64,000 nucleotides of DNA from Ferruginibacter sp. GTDB taxonomy: Bacteria; Bacteroidota; Bacteroidia; Chitinophagales; Chitinophagaceae. The translations under genes and the position numbers were made by a program. The stretch covers positions 1 to 64,000 of the forward strand of contig JAQBNH010000011.1 of assembly GCA_028288705.1 (NCBI GenBank). Direction: 5' to 3'. Under the pieces are notes generated by a model. That model saw only the letters and a program-made list of their open reading frames with translations, had not been told where the DNA came from and ran no database searches. Shown here piece after piece: positions 34,582-43,298 of this stretch; position 1 is the first letter of the stretch, and each line of letters starts with the position of its first letter.

Positions 34582-35931
34582 CTATTTCTTTTTACGTGGC
34601 GGGCGATTTTTATCCTGCAGCGAGCGCTGGAAGGGGGTAACAGGTTTTGCTTTTAAAGGCAGCACCTGCGTAGTTTGTAAACCGGGCGTGGCGGGGCTAC
34701 TGGATTCTGCTTCCTCCTCTACATCTTCCTGGAAATAATTTCCAAAACTGTTGACCAGGTGCCTGGCTTTATATACTGCAGATGTAAAACGATTGTTTAC
34801 CAGGATGATCGTTGCGTCTTCATCGAACAAGCGGATAAATACGGCGTTGTTGCCATGCCACCAGCCATTGTGGAAGATCATTTTTTTACCGTTAGGATAA
34901 TTATTCATTCGCCAGCCCAGTCCGTAATTTTTAATGCCGGGCTTTTCGTTGCTGTAACCCGCGTATGCCTGTGCCAGGGTTTCAGGTTTAAAGATGGCAT
35001 TGCTGCTGAGTGCCCGATCCCAGATAAGTAAATCACGCGGCGTGCTGAAAATGTTTTTATCGCCATATACCTGGTCGAGAAAGTTCAATGGAATTTCGCC
35101 ACCACGCCAATCGTAGCTTGGCGGAACTTTCGCTGAATCTGCAGGCGTGTACACAAAACTATGCGTCATGCCGAGTGGCTGGAAAAATGTCTGGCTGATA
35201 AACTCCGGGTAAGACATGCCCGATACTTTTTCAATCAGCAGTGCTGCCAACGCAAAGTTGGTATTGCAATAAGTGAAGTGACGGTTTGGAGGAGCGATGT
35301 TAGTGAGGTCCGCTTTTCGGTTGACCAGGTAATCCAGTACATCCTGGTTTTTGATCATTACCTCTTTATTCCAGCCCAGGTCTTCCATAAAATACAGGTA
35401 GTTGGGGAGGCCGCTGCGATGACTTAATAAAGTACGTACCGTTACGCCGGGGTAATTGAAAGATGGAAAATATTTACTGAACTCATCATCAAGCCCAACC
35501 TTGCCATCCTGGTATAATTTGAGCACCGCCATTGCCGTAAATGTTTTTGAAACGGAAGCAATATGAAAAGGCGTTTCTGCAGTGATGGAATCTGTGCCGT
35601 GTAGTTTTGTTGTGCCCCTGTATTTTTCGAAAACGACCTGCCCGTTTTTTGCGACCAGCATGCCACCATTAAAACCACTGTTTTTTAATAAGGAATCGAA
35701 CCAGCGTTCTGATGCCAGGTAGAGGCGATTCTTCTCGGAAGGATCAAATGGCTTGCCTGCCGGCAGGCTGATCATCTTATTTTCTGTAGCTGTTTTTTCT
35801 GCAACGGTAGTCTGAGATTTACAGGAAATTAATTGAAGCCCGCAGAACAACAGGGCGGAGACGAGGATCCTGCGTTTAAAGGATGGCGACGCAATGCTGC
35901 TGCACAAAGAGCTGAATGTTGGTATCATCAT
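34582..35931 (-). CDS. Beta-lactamase-family serine hydrolase lipoprotein
   Basis: This 449-residue class C beta-lactamase/PBP-like hydrolase has a signal with lipobox CGLQLISC (Cys about 37). The nucleophile motif is S-V-S-K (Ser126, Lys129), the second motif Y-C-N is at about 221, and the third position is H-N-G (FHNGWWHGN) rather than KTG, as in many esterase/D-aminopeptidase members. The C-terminus ends in a basic tail (RPPRKKK). The likely substrate is a peptide or ester; beta-lactam resistance should not be assumed. The start at 35931 is chosen because the upstream frame overlaps the divergent serA promoter. Confidence 0.83.
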   Translation of the reverse strand: MMIPTFSSLCSSIASPSFKRRILVSALLFCGLQLISCKSQTTVAEKTATENKMISLPAGKPFDPSEKNRLYLASERWFDSLLKNSGFNGGMLVAKNGQVVFEKYRGTTKLHGTDSITAETPFHIASVSKTFTAMAVLKLYQDGKVGLDDEFSKYFPSFNYPGVTVRTLLSHRSGLPNYLYFMEDLGWNKEVMIKNQDVLDYLVNRKADLTNIAPPNRHFTYCNTNFALAALLIEKVSGMSYPEFISQTFFQPLGMTHSFVYTPADSAKVPPSYDWRGGEIPLNFLDQVYGDKNIFSTPRDLLIWDRALSSNAIFKPETLAQAYAGYSNEKPGIKNYGLGWRMNNYPNGKKMIFHNGWWHGNNAVFIRLFDEDATIILVNNRFTSAVYKARHLVNSFGNYFQEDVEEEAESSSPATPGLQTTQVLPLKAKPVTPFQRSLQDKNRPPRKKK

Positions 35932-35951
35932 AATATTAAATCCTGAAAGAA

Positions 35952-35959
35952 TATATTTG
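35952..35959 (+). promoter_or_regulatory. Bacteroidota -7 promoter element for serA
   Basis: TATATTTG is an exact TAnnTTTG match 23 nt before the serA ATG at 35983, giving a short leader of about 20 nt. Confidence 0.5.
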
Positions 35960-35982
35960 TGCAAAATACGCACCTAATTACT

Positions 35983-37221
35983 ATGGCCGATAAAAAAGTT
36001 ACGAGCTATCCGAAAGAGAAAATAAATATTCTTTTTTTAGAGAATATAAGTGATGTGGCTGTCAGACAATTTGAGCAGGCCGGATATTCAAATATCAAAA
36101 AACTCTCAGGTGCTGTAAGCGAGGCCGATCTGCTCCGCGAAATCAGAAATGTGCATTTACTTGGCATACGAAGTAAAACGCAGATCAGCGCTGCGGTATT
36201 GCAGGCCGCGCAAAAATTACAGGCGATCGGTTGCTTTTGTATAGGTGTAAACCAGGTAGACCTTGATGCGGCCACTGCATGCGGCGTAGCCGTTTTTAAT
36301 GCACCATATAGTAATACAAGAAGTGTAGCGGAACTCGTGATCGGAACGTCGATTATCCTTACCCGTAAGGTGCTCGATAAAAACAAAGCAGCCCACGATG
36401 GGAAGTGGATGAAAGATGCCACAGGCAGCCACGAGTTGCGCGGAAAAACAATCGGGATCATTGGTTATGGGAATATTGGCAGCCAGGTAAGTGTGCTGGC
36501 AGAAGGGCTCGGCATGAAAGTGATCTTCTATGACGCAGAAACAAAACTGCCGCTCGGAAATGCATCTGCCAGCAGAAGCCTGAAAGAATTATTACAGCAG
36601 GCGGATGTGGTGACATTGCATGTTCCGGAGATCGCTTCTACAATAAACTTATTAAATAAAACGACGATCGGTTATTGCAAACCGGGCGTGGTGATCATTA
36701 ATTATGCACGCGGCGGTGTCGTTGATCTTGGTGCCCTGAAAAAAGCATTGGTCTCAGGGCAGGTGGGCGGTGCAGCAGTGGATGTCTTCCCGCAGGAACC
36801 CGAAAAAAATGGCGATGATTTTACAACGGTGTTACAAGGGCTGCCGAATGTGATGCTCACCCCGCATATCGGTGGAAGTACGCAGGAAGCGCAAAATAAT
36901 ATTGGGTCGGATGTAAGTGGTAAACTATTCAACTATCTGGAAAAAGGTATCAGCACCGGCTCGCACAGTACGCCGGCCCTGGCATTACCGCCGCAGGAAG
37001 GGGCACACCGGATCCTGCATATACACAATAACGTGCCTGGAGTGTTAAGCCAGATCAATACGTTGCTGAGTAAAAATGACATCAATATTTTAGGACAATA
37101 CCTGAAGACGAATGACAAGATTGGTTATGTAGTGCTGGATATCGACAAAGATCTCAGCAGCAGCGCACTGGAATTATTGAAAGGGGTGAAGGAAACGATC
37201 AAGGTACGAATGTTGTATTAA
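35983..37221 (+). CDS. serA: D-3-phosphoglycerate dehydrogenase
   Basis: This enzyme of 412 residues is the first in serine synthesis, oxidising 3-phosphoglycerate with NAD. The Rossmann loop is GIIGYGNIGSQ; catalytic-region blocks are INYARGGVVDLGAL, PQEPEKNGDDF and LTPHIGGSTQEAQNNIG. A C-terminal ACT domain (RILHIHNNVPGVLSQINTLLSKNDINI) provides likely serine feedback. The length matches the E. coli-type short form. ATG 35983 (MADKKVT) is preferred; an in-frame TTG lies inside the promoter element. It appears monocistronic and divergent from the serine hydrolase gene. Confidence 0.93.
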   Translation: MADKKVTSYPKEKINILFLENISDVAVRQFEQAGYSNIKKLSGAVSEADLLREIRNVHLLGIRSKTQISAAVLQAAQKLQAIGCFCIGVNQVDLDAATACGVAVFNAPYSNTRSVAELVIGTSIILTRKVLDKNKAAHDGKWMKDATGSHELRGKTIGIIGYGNIGSQVSVLAEGLGMKVIFYDAETKLPLGNASASRSLKELLQQADVVTLHVPEIASTINLLNKTTIGYCKPGVVIINYARGGVVDLGALKKALVSGQVGGAAVDVFPQEPEKNGDDFTTVLQGLPNVMLTPHIGGSTQEAQNNIGSDVSGKLFNYLEKGISTGSHSTPALALPPQEGAHRILHIHNNVPGVLSQINTLLSKNDINILGQYLKTNDKIGYVVLDIDKDLSSSALELLKGVKETIKVRMLY

Positions 37222-37312
37222 ACCATGCTGACAGTTACCGGTAGTTTAATAGAGTTTATTAAACTTTCAAAAATTATTGAAAACTCCGTAACTTTACATT
37301 CAATTCAAATGA

Positions 37313-38599
37313 ATGCGTATGAAATTAGTTATTATCGGCGGCGGCTTTGGTGGCCTGCGGCTGGCAAGGAAACTCAACAACAAACCCGGTTTTGATATCA
37401 CCCTGATCGACCGTTTTAACTATCACCAATTCCAGCCATTATTTTACCAGGTAGCAACCGCCGGCCTGGATGCGAGCAATATTTCCTTTCCGCTCCGCAA
37501 GGTTTTTCACAACAGTAGGAATGTTCATTTCCGCATGGGAGAGGTGAAACAAGTGGATACGGCAGGAAAGAAAGTTGTTACAGATATCGGTGATTTCGAT
37601 TACGATAAGCTGGTGATCTCTACCGGCGCTGATACCAATTTTTTCGGCAATGCCAATATGCAGGCGAATGCTTTCCCCATGAAAAGCACCGTAGAAGCAC
37701 TGCAATTAAGGCATCGTCTCCTACATAATTTTGAAGACGCTATCCTCGTAAAAGATCCTGCGGAATTGCAGCGCATCATGACGATCGTGATCGTGGGCGG
37801 AGGGCCAACAGGTGTAGAACTGAGTGGCGCGATTGCGGACATGAAAAAGTTCGTATTGCCAAAGGATTATCCTGAACTGGATTTCAGCCAGATGAAAATT
37901 TACCTGCTGGAAGGTGGTCCGAAAACTTTAGGCGTGATGAGTGAAAAAAGCAGCAGTCAGTCCTGTGAATACCTGAAGCGCCTTGGCGTAACCGTTATGA
38001 CCAACACTATCCTTAAAGATTACGACGGAAAGACGGCTACAACACAGGATGGGCGTACGATTGAAACAGCGATGGTGATCTGGGCTGCCGGGATCAAAGG
38101 CAATGTGCCCGCAGGTATCGATCCATCTTTGGTGGCCAGGGGAAATCGTATAAAAGTAGACAGGCATTGCCAGGTAAACGGCCAGCCCGATCTGTATGCC
38201 CTGGGTGATGTTGCTTATATGGAAGAGCCGGCGTTCCCCAACGGACATCCGCAGGTAGCGCCCGTGGCGATTCAGCAGGCGGACATGCTGGCAAATAACC
38301 TTCGCCGTATTGAAATGAGAAGCGGTGATAAGGAAATACTGGAATTTAAATACAACGATAAAGGTGCGATGGCGACTGTGGGCCGCAAATTAGCCGTAGT
38401 GGATGTTCCCAAACCTAGACTGCATTTCAGTGGTTTCTTTGCATGGCTGATCTGGATGGGCCTTCACCTGATGCTGATCCTCGGTGTGAAAAACCGGTTC
38501 GCTGTATTCTCCAACTGGTTGTATAATTATTTTACCAAAGACCAAAACCTGCGCCTGATCTTTAAAGAATTTTACCGTCCGCAAAAAAATCATGAGTAA
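37313..38599 (+). CDS. Type II NADH:quinone oxidoreductase (NDH-2)
   Basis: This is a 428-residue FAD protein that feeds electrons from NADH to quinone without proton pumping. The FAD-binding loop is IIGGGFGGLRLARKL and the NADH-binding loop is VIVGGGPTGVELSGAIADM; the third FAD motif is DLYALGDVAYM, and a quinone-site-like block is PVAIQQADMLANNL. A C-terminal amphipathic or membrane segment (FSGFFAWLIWMGLHLMLILG) anchors it to the inner face of the membrane. It overlaps the next gene by 8 nt, indicating coupling. A start at the second Met (37319) is equally possible. Confidence 0.9.
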   Translation: MRMKLVIIGGGFGGLRLARKLNNKPGFDITLIDRFNYHQFQPLFYQVATAGLDASNISFPLRKVFHNSRNVHFRMGEVKQVDTAGKKVVTDIGDFDYDKLVISTGADTNFFGNANMQANAFPMKSTVEALQLRHRLLHNFEDAILVKDPAELQRIMTIVIVGGGPTGVELSGAIADMKKFVLPKDYPELDFSQMKIYLLEGGPKTLGVMSEKSSSQSCEYLKRLGVTVMTNTILKDYDGKTATTQDGRTIETAMVIWAAGIKGNVPAGIDPSLVARGNRIKVDRHCQVNGQPDLYALGDVAYMEEPAFPNGHPQVAPVAIQQADMLANNLRRIEMRSGDKEILEFKYNDKGAMATVGRKLAVVDVPKPRLHFSGFFAWLIWMGLHLMLILGVKNRFAVFSNWLYNYFTKDQNLRLIFKEFYRPQKNHE

Positions 38600-39302
38600 G
38601 CCTTTCCTTGAAGCAGAATGGAGAAACCTGATCATGGTCAACTATGTAGTTGATCCGAAAATCCTGGAGCCTTATTTACCGGCAGGAACAACGGTTGATT
38701 TATTTCATGGAAAAGCCTATGTGAGCCTGGTAGGTTTCCTTTTTGCGGAGACAAAAGTGCTGGGTGTAAAAATTCCTTTTCACATTAATTTTGAAGAAGT
38801 GAATTTGCGCTTTTATGTCACGCACGAGGGTAAGCGCGGCGTCGTTTTTATCAAGGAGATCGTGCCGAAAGCAGCGATCAGTTTTGTCGCGAATAATTTG
38901 TTTGGGGAAAAATATGCCACCGCGCCGATGAAACATTTTTTCCTGCAGGCAGGGGAGGATTTTGTTTTTTCTTTCCAATGGAAAAGTGATGGCCGGTGGA
39001 ATATGCTGGAAGCCGTTACCGAAACACATGCGGTGGAAATGCCGCCCGGTTCGGAGGAAGAATTTATCGCAGAACATTATTACGGTTATTCGCGAAAAAA
39101 TGAACGAACAACTTTTGAATACGAAGTGAAACATCCACGCTGGCGCGTCTTCCCGGTAATTGAATATACAGTGAATACTGATTTTGCCGGGTTATACGGA
39201 GATGCTTTCGCCGCATTAAAAGACAGTGTACCCGCATCTGTTTTCGTTGCACAAGGCTCCGCAATTTCGGTGGGCAATAAACGCAGGCTGCCACTTATTT
39301 AA
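38592..39302 (+). CDS. DUF2071 (YqjF-like) protein
   Basis: This 236-residue protein of the DUF2071/YqjF family opens EAEWRNLIMVNYVVDPKILEPYLPAGTTVDLFHGKAYVSLVGF, the conserved start of the family. Later blocks are NLRFYVTHEGKRGVVFIKE and a C-terminal VFVAQGSAISVGNKRRL. The fold is related to acetoacetate decarboxylase, but no reaction is established. It overlaps NDH-2 upstream by 8 nt and the convergent HEAT-like gene downstream by 8 nt (39295-39302). Confidence 0.85.
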   Translation: MSKPFLEAEWRNLIMVNYVVDPKILEPYLPAGTTVDLFHGKAYVSLVGFLFAETKVLGVKIPFHINFEEVNLRFYVTHEGKRGVVFIKEIVPKAAISFVANNLFGEKYATAPMKHFFLQAGEDFVFSFQWKSDGRWNMLEAVTETHAVEMPPGSEEEFIAEHYYGYSRKNERTTFEYEVKHPRWRVFPVIEYTVNTDFAGLYGDAFAALKDSVPASVFVAQGSAISVGNKRRLPLI

Positions 39303-39804
39303 ATCCTGCACGCAATTTTCCTGCACAACTTCGTAAGCCGGCAGACTGGTCTTCCAGGTCATCCAGGAATAGTTTTATTTCCGGGATGATCTCAGGATAT
39401 CCTTTCGCAAATTTCCCCAATAAGTAGAGCGCAAATACTTTCACAGCAACCGGCTCTTTGGGATCCTCCAGCATATTAAAACTGAAATCCATCAGGGTTC
39501 CGTGCTGTTTTTTGGGTATGGTAACGAACAGCAGCAAACGCAGGCCATTTCTTTTTACAGATGGATGAACTGCGGGTTCTTTCATTTTTTTGATCAGCGC
39601 GTCGAACTTATCGCTGAAGAGCTGCGGGTGGTTTTCAACACAGATACTCAATGGCCATGCAGCACGTTGTACAACGCGGTATTCATCCTGCAGAAATAAT
39701 TGAAAGAGTTCATCGAACCGTTGCTGTGCATCCGCCACCCAATGCACTATTTTCCGGCATTGCGCTTTTGAATGTTCCTGGAGGATCGTTGCGCGTAAAT
39801 CCAT
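39295..39804 (-). CDS. HEAT-repeat-like protein
   Basis: This 169-residue all-helical protein has helix pairs that look like degenerate HEAT repeats (DEYRVVQRAAWPLSICVENHP; PSVKRNGLRLLLFVTIPKK; PVAVKVFALYLLGKFAKGYPEI). No catalytic motif is visible, so a scaffold or binding role is likely. It is the last of a minus-strand run (MFS, small protein, glycosylasparaginase, cutC, this gene) with gaps of 2 to 77 nt. Confidence 0.6.
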   Translation of the reverse strand: MDLRATILQEHSKAQCRKIVHWVADAQQRFDELFQLFLQDEYRVVQRAAWPLSICVENHPQLFSDKFDALIKKMKEPAVHPSVKRNGLRLLLFVTIPKKQHGTLMDFSFNMLEDPKEPVAVKVFALYLLGKFAKGYPEIIPEIKLFLDDLEDQSAGLRSCAGKLRAGFK

Positions 39805-39809
39805 TGTGG

Positions 39810-40541
39810 TTATGGCAGATTATCTACCGCCTCGAGATTCATTAATATCCGGCGAATTTCGTCTTCATCCACCGTAACAGATTGTAGCTTTTCGTTCATG
39901 GTTACCGGGGAAAATTCCATTGCTGAATCTTTTATGATCCTTGCAGAACTATGAAATTCTGTGGCACCTGTTGCAGTTGCAATCGCAGCAATATTTGTTG
40001 CACGGATCCCGCTGCCCGGCATGATAATAATCCGGCCGGCAGCTTGTTCTACCAATGCTTTCAATTGGGCCGCGCCTTGTTCCGCTGTTGGATAAAGGCC
40101 GGACGTAAGAACCCGCTCGCAACCGATGTCTATCAGATCTTCCAATGCCTGGCTGGCGTCTTTCACCCGGTCGAATGCACGGTGAAAAGTCAACCCCATC
40201 GGGTAGGCGAGTTGCACCAATTGCGCAGTCCGTTTTTTATCAATACTGCCATTGGTTTCCAGGATGCCTGTCACCACGCCATCACAGCCCAGTTCGCGGC
40301 AAACCCGGATATCGTTTTTGATGATAGCAAACTCTTCATCGCTGTATAAAAAATCTCCCCCGCGTGGCCGGATGATCGGGTATAATTCAATAGATGCGGC
40401 TTCCCTCGCGGCCTTTATCATGCCATAAGAGGGTGTAGTACCGCCTTCACCCGGGTTATCGCACAACTCGATGCGCTGTGCCCCTGCAGTCTCGATTTTT
40501 TTGCAGCTGTCAATTGTAAAAGCAATGATCTCTAAAATCAA
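39810..40541 (-). CDS. cutC: CutC-family (copper homeostasis) protein
   Basis: This 243-residue TIM-barrel protein opens ILEIIAFTIDSCKKIETAGAQRIELCDNPGEGGTTPSYG. It also has IRPRGGDFLYSDEEFAIIKNDI, DGVVTGIL, FHRAFDRV and ERVLTSG, all CutC signatures. The link of CutC to copper handling is weakly supported in general, and the enzymatic role remains unclear. It lies within the five-gene minus-strand run, 12 nt downstream of the glycosylasparaginase gene. Confidence 0.92.
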   Translation of the reverse strand: MILEIIAFTIDSCKKIETAGAQRIELCDNPGEGGTTPSYGMIKAAREAASIELYPIIRPRGGDFLYSDEEFAIIKNDIRVCRELGCDGVVTGILETNGSIDKKRTAQLVQLAYPMGLTFHRAFDRVKDASQALEDLIDIGCERVLTSGLYPTAEQGAAQLKALVEQAAGRIIIMPGSGIRATNIAAIATATGATEFHSSARIIKDSAMEFSPVTMNEKLQSVTVDEDEIRRILMNLEAVDNLP

Positions 40542-40553
40542 TGGGAAAAATTA

Positions 40554-41555
40554 TTAGATAAGAAATTTAGACGGGTGAATTTTATTCTCGCTGCCGGAAC
40601 GAACGGAATACACAAAACCTTTCTGTATCGCATATGCGCCGTATTGGCCTTTTTTATTGAGGGCAAGAAAGCCGACCTGCAGTGTTTTAGCTTTTACCGG
40701 ATCCCGTTTCACGATACGCTCAACGGCCTTTTTACAAGCCTGTTCCGGACTCATGCCCTGGCGCATGAATTCCACAACGAGATGTGTTCCGCAGATCCTG
40801 ATCACTTCCTCGCCAACTCCGCTGCTCGTGGCTGCACCCACTTCATTGTCTACGAATAAACCTGCACCAATGATTGGCGAATCGCCAACGCGGCCATGCA
40901 CTTTAAACGCCATGCCACTGGTTGTTACCGCCCCGGAAAGATCGCCGGATGCATCCAATGCAACCAGCCCCATCGTGTCGTGATTGGGTGTACCATCATC
41001 AAAAAAATTGGGGGCAAACGGGCCGTTCTGTTTCTTGTTTTCGATATTGATCACCGGGCTGTAGGTGCTTTTCTTCAGCCAGTCGCGGTAAGCATGTTCC
41101 GCATCATCGGAGAGTTTTGCTGGCTCCTTCGGGAAACCGTTTTCAATCGCGAACTGCTGAGCGCCGTTACCTACTAAAATGACATGTGGCGTTTTTTCCA
41201 TCACTTTGCGCGCAACAGAAACAGGATGCCTGATTTGCTCCAATCCTGCGACGGCTCCGCAATTGGCGTGTTCATCCATAATGCAGGCGTCGAGTGTTAC
41301 GATGCCATCACGATCGGGGTAGCCGCCAAGTCCAACGCAACAATTCAATTCATTTTCTATATGCCTGGCGCCTTCTTCTACGGCGTCAACTGATTTTCCG
41401 TTAGCAGATAAAATATCCCAGGCAGCTGCATTTACAGCCATTCCGCTGTCCCAGGTGGAAATAACGATGGGTTTCTGCGCAGAGGGGCTAAATGAAGGAA
41501 GCGATACTGCTGATAAGCCAAGTGAACTGAGTTGTAAAAATTTTTTCCTGTTCAT
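40554..41555 (-). CDS. N4-(beta-N-acetylglucosaminyl)-L-asparaginase (glycosylasparaginase)
   Basis: This 333-residue Ntn hydrolase cleaves the bond between N-acetylglucosamine and asparagine in N-glycopeptides. Autocatalytic processing should occur before T194 in NHD-T-M-G-L-V-A-L; the beta chain carries GAVTTSGMAFKVHGRVGDSPIIGAGLFVDNEVGAATSSGVGE. The N-terminus (MNRKKFLQLSSLGLSAVSLPSF) looks like an export signal, so the enzyme is probably periplasmic. It starts 2 nt after the stop of the preceding small gene on this strand. Confidence 0.9.
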   Translation of the reverse strand: MNRKKFLQLSSLGLSAVSLPSFSPSAQKPIVISTWDSGMAVNAAAWDILSANGKSVDAVEEGARHIENELNCCVGLGGYPDRDGIVTLDACIMDEHANCGAVAGLEQIRHPVSVARKVMEKTPHVILVGNGAQQFAIENGFPKEPAKLSDDAEHAYRDWLKKSTYSPVINIENKKQNGPFAPNFFDDGTPNHDTMGLVALDASGDLSGAVTTSGMAFKVHGRVGDSPIIGAGLFVDNEVGAATSSGVGEEVIRICGTHLVVEFMRQGMSPEQACKKAVERIVKRDPVKAKTLQVGFLALNKKGQYGAYAIQKGFVYSVRSGSENKIHPSKFLI

Positions 41556-41557
41556 AA

Positions 41558-41866
41558 TTATTTAATATGCATCGTGAGTTTACGGATCATTTCGGTGTCG
41601 ATGGGATCGGCATACATTCCAAATGCCGATGTAACAACACCTTTGAGTTTGCCGTCATGTGATGAAACGGCATACACCACGTCCTCATCATCGGGGTTGG
41701 TATTTCCCTCGAAACGGTGCACTTCCACGATCTCAAATTCAGCAGGATTCAGGCATTCATTATTTTGAACGCATTGCAATTTGTCGAATGCAATGTTGAA
41801 ATCCAATGTGTAGCCTTTCTCCCTTAAGCCATTCAGAGCAGCAACAACTGTATCATATGTTTCCAT
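41558..41866 (-). CDS. Conserved small protein, METYDTV..AL family
   Basis: This is a 102-residue protein beginning METYDTVVAALNGLREKGYTLDFNIAFD, with EFEIVEVHRFEGNTNPDDEDVVYAVSS and KLKGVVTSAFGMYAD. I recall similar Bacteroidota proteins carrying the misleading label phosphoribosylpyrophosphate synthetase; no PRPP-synthase motif is visible here. It is an alpha/beta fold of unknown role. The start at 41866 is preferred to the 27-codon extension. It belongs to the five-gene run. Confidence 0.65.
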   Translation of the reverse strand: METYDTVVAALNGLREKGYTLDFNIAFDKLQCVQNNECLNPAEFEIVEVHRFEGNTNPDDEDVVYAVSSHDGKLKGVVTSAFGMYADPIDTEMIRKLTMHIK

Positions 41867-41943
41867 ACTTTTAATTTGCTTAAAGTTACACAAAGAAACC
41901 TGGTTGGACCCTGTAGTATCTATATTCATTACAGGATTTTTCG

Positions 41944-43134
41944 TCAATTGTTATCAGGCAGAATTTCAGCTGTATCAGTTTTCTGCAGGTAAAAGTAGAT
42001 GATGACGGCCAGGCAGATCAAGGCAGAAAAACAAAAGCTAAAAACGGCGCCAAATGCAACCCAGGTAAAGCCGCAAAGACTACTCGCCAGCAAAGCGCAG
42101 ATGCTTTGGAACCCGCTGTAGCTGCCGATCGCAGACGCTATTTCCCTGGCAGGAACTACTTTGCTGATCCAAGCTTTGGATACCCCTTCTGTAGCTGCCG
42201 CATAACAACCATAGAGTGCAAACAACGCCAGGTAAGCGATCATATTACCGGCGAAAGCAAAGCCTGCGTAAACGATCACAAAGAGCGAAAGTCCGAACAA
42301 AAAGACTTTTCGAATGCCTAAACGGTCGGCCAGTATGCCGATCGGGTAAGCCAGTATCGCATAACATAAATTGTAAAAAATATACATAGCAATGATCTGC
42401 GCATCTGGCACCGCATTCTGCTTTAGTTTCAGCAAAAGAAAAACATCAGAGCTGTTGATCAATGCAAACACGAGTAAGCCGCGCACCAGCTTTTTATAGG
42501 CATCGGGGCTTTTCTTCCAGTAGCTTGCAAAAGCGAAAAATCGAGGTGAAGGAATTTGCTTCGCTGCGGTCATTTGTTTCTCGCGGATCATGAAGCTGGC
42601 GCCAATCGCAAACAAGCCGGGAACAAAAGCCAGCAGGAATAATTCCCGATAATTGCCTGGGTAAAAATAGAGCCAGGCCAGGGCGATCCCCGGACCGAGC
42701 ACTGCGCCCATCGTGTCCATACTCCGGTGAAAGCCAAAGATGCGGCCGCGCGTGGCAGGCACGCTCTCATCGCTCAGCATCGCATCCCTCGCGCCGGTGC
42801 GTAACCCTTTCCCGAGGCGGTCGATCGTTCTGGACAAAAAGATCCACCAGGGATAAATAAAAATGGCCAGCATCGGTTTGCTGATCGTACTCAGCCCATA
42901 CCCCAGTTGCACAAATGGCAAACGTTTACCCAGCCGGTCACTTTGTTTACCGAAGTAACTTTTAGTCAACCCGGCAATGGCTTCCGCAAAACCTTCGAGG
43001 ATGCCGATGAAAAGTGCCGAATACCCGATCTGTTGTAAAAAAAGCGGCATCACCGGGTAGAGCATTTCGCTGGCCATGTCGGTGAAAAGACTAACGAGCG
43101 ACAATATCCAAACGGTGCGGGTTATGATCTTCAT
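41944..43134 (-). CDS. Major facilitator superfamily transporter
   Basis: This is a 396-residue inner-membrane carrier with about 12 hydrophobic helices. The loop after helix 2 carries GKQSDRLGKRLPFV, the MFS motif A equivalent, and helix 4-5 has RTIDRLGKGLRTGARDAMLSDESV, typical of a group of Bacteroidota MFS permeases annotated only as MFS. The substrate is unknown. It is the first gene of the five-gene minus-strand run, with 77 nt to the next start. Confidence 0.87.
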   Translation of the reverse strand: MKIITRTVWILSLVSLFTDMASEMLYPVMPLFLQQIGYSALFIGILEGFAEAIAGLTKSYFGKQSDRLGKRLPFVQLGYGLSTISKPMLAIFIYPWWIFLSRTIDRLGKGLRTGARDAMLSDESVPATRGRIFGFHRSMDTMGAVLGPGIALAWLYFYPGNYRELFLLAFVPGLFAIGASFMIREKQMTAAKQIPSPRFFAFASYWKKSPDAYKKLVRGLLVFALINSSDVFLLLKLKQNAVPDAQIIAMYIFYNLCYAILAYPIGILADRLGIRKVFLFGLSLFVIVYAGFAFAGNMIAYLALFALYGCYAAATEGVSKAWISKVVPAREIASAIGSYSGFQSICALLASSLCGFTWVAFGAVFSFCFSALICLAVIIYFYLQKTDTAEILPDNN

Positions 43135-43298
43135 CTGATAAAGTAAAGAATTAATTTTTCTCTTTTACCCAACAGTTTTTTCCGTTTCCGCATTGCTCCG
43201 CGGCAGACTGAGTAAAAATGTTTGCGTACATTGCAACCGTGAATTTCCCTGCCGGAAAGCCCGGAATGGAATGTATTTGAGAACAGAAGTCAACATTT

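Noticed and set aside
34582-35931. Beta-lactamase resistance gene
   Set aside because: The third active-site motif is HNG and the family is mostly esterases or peptidases, so a resistance call is not supported.
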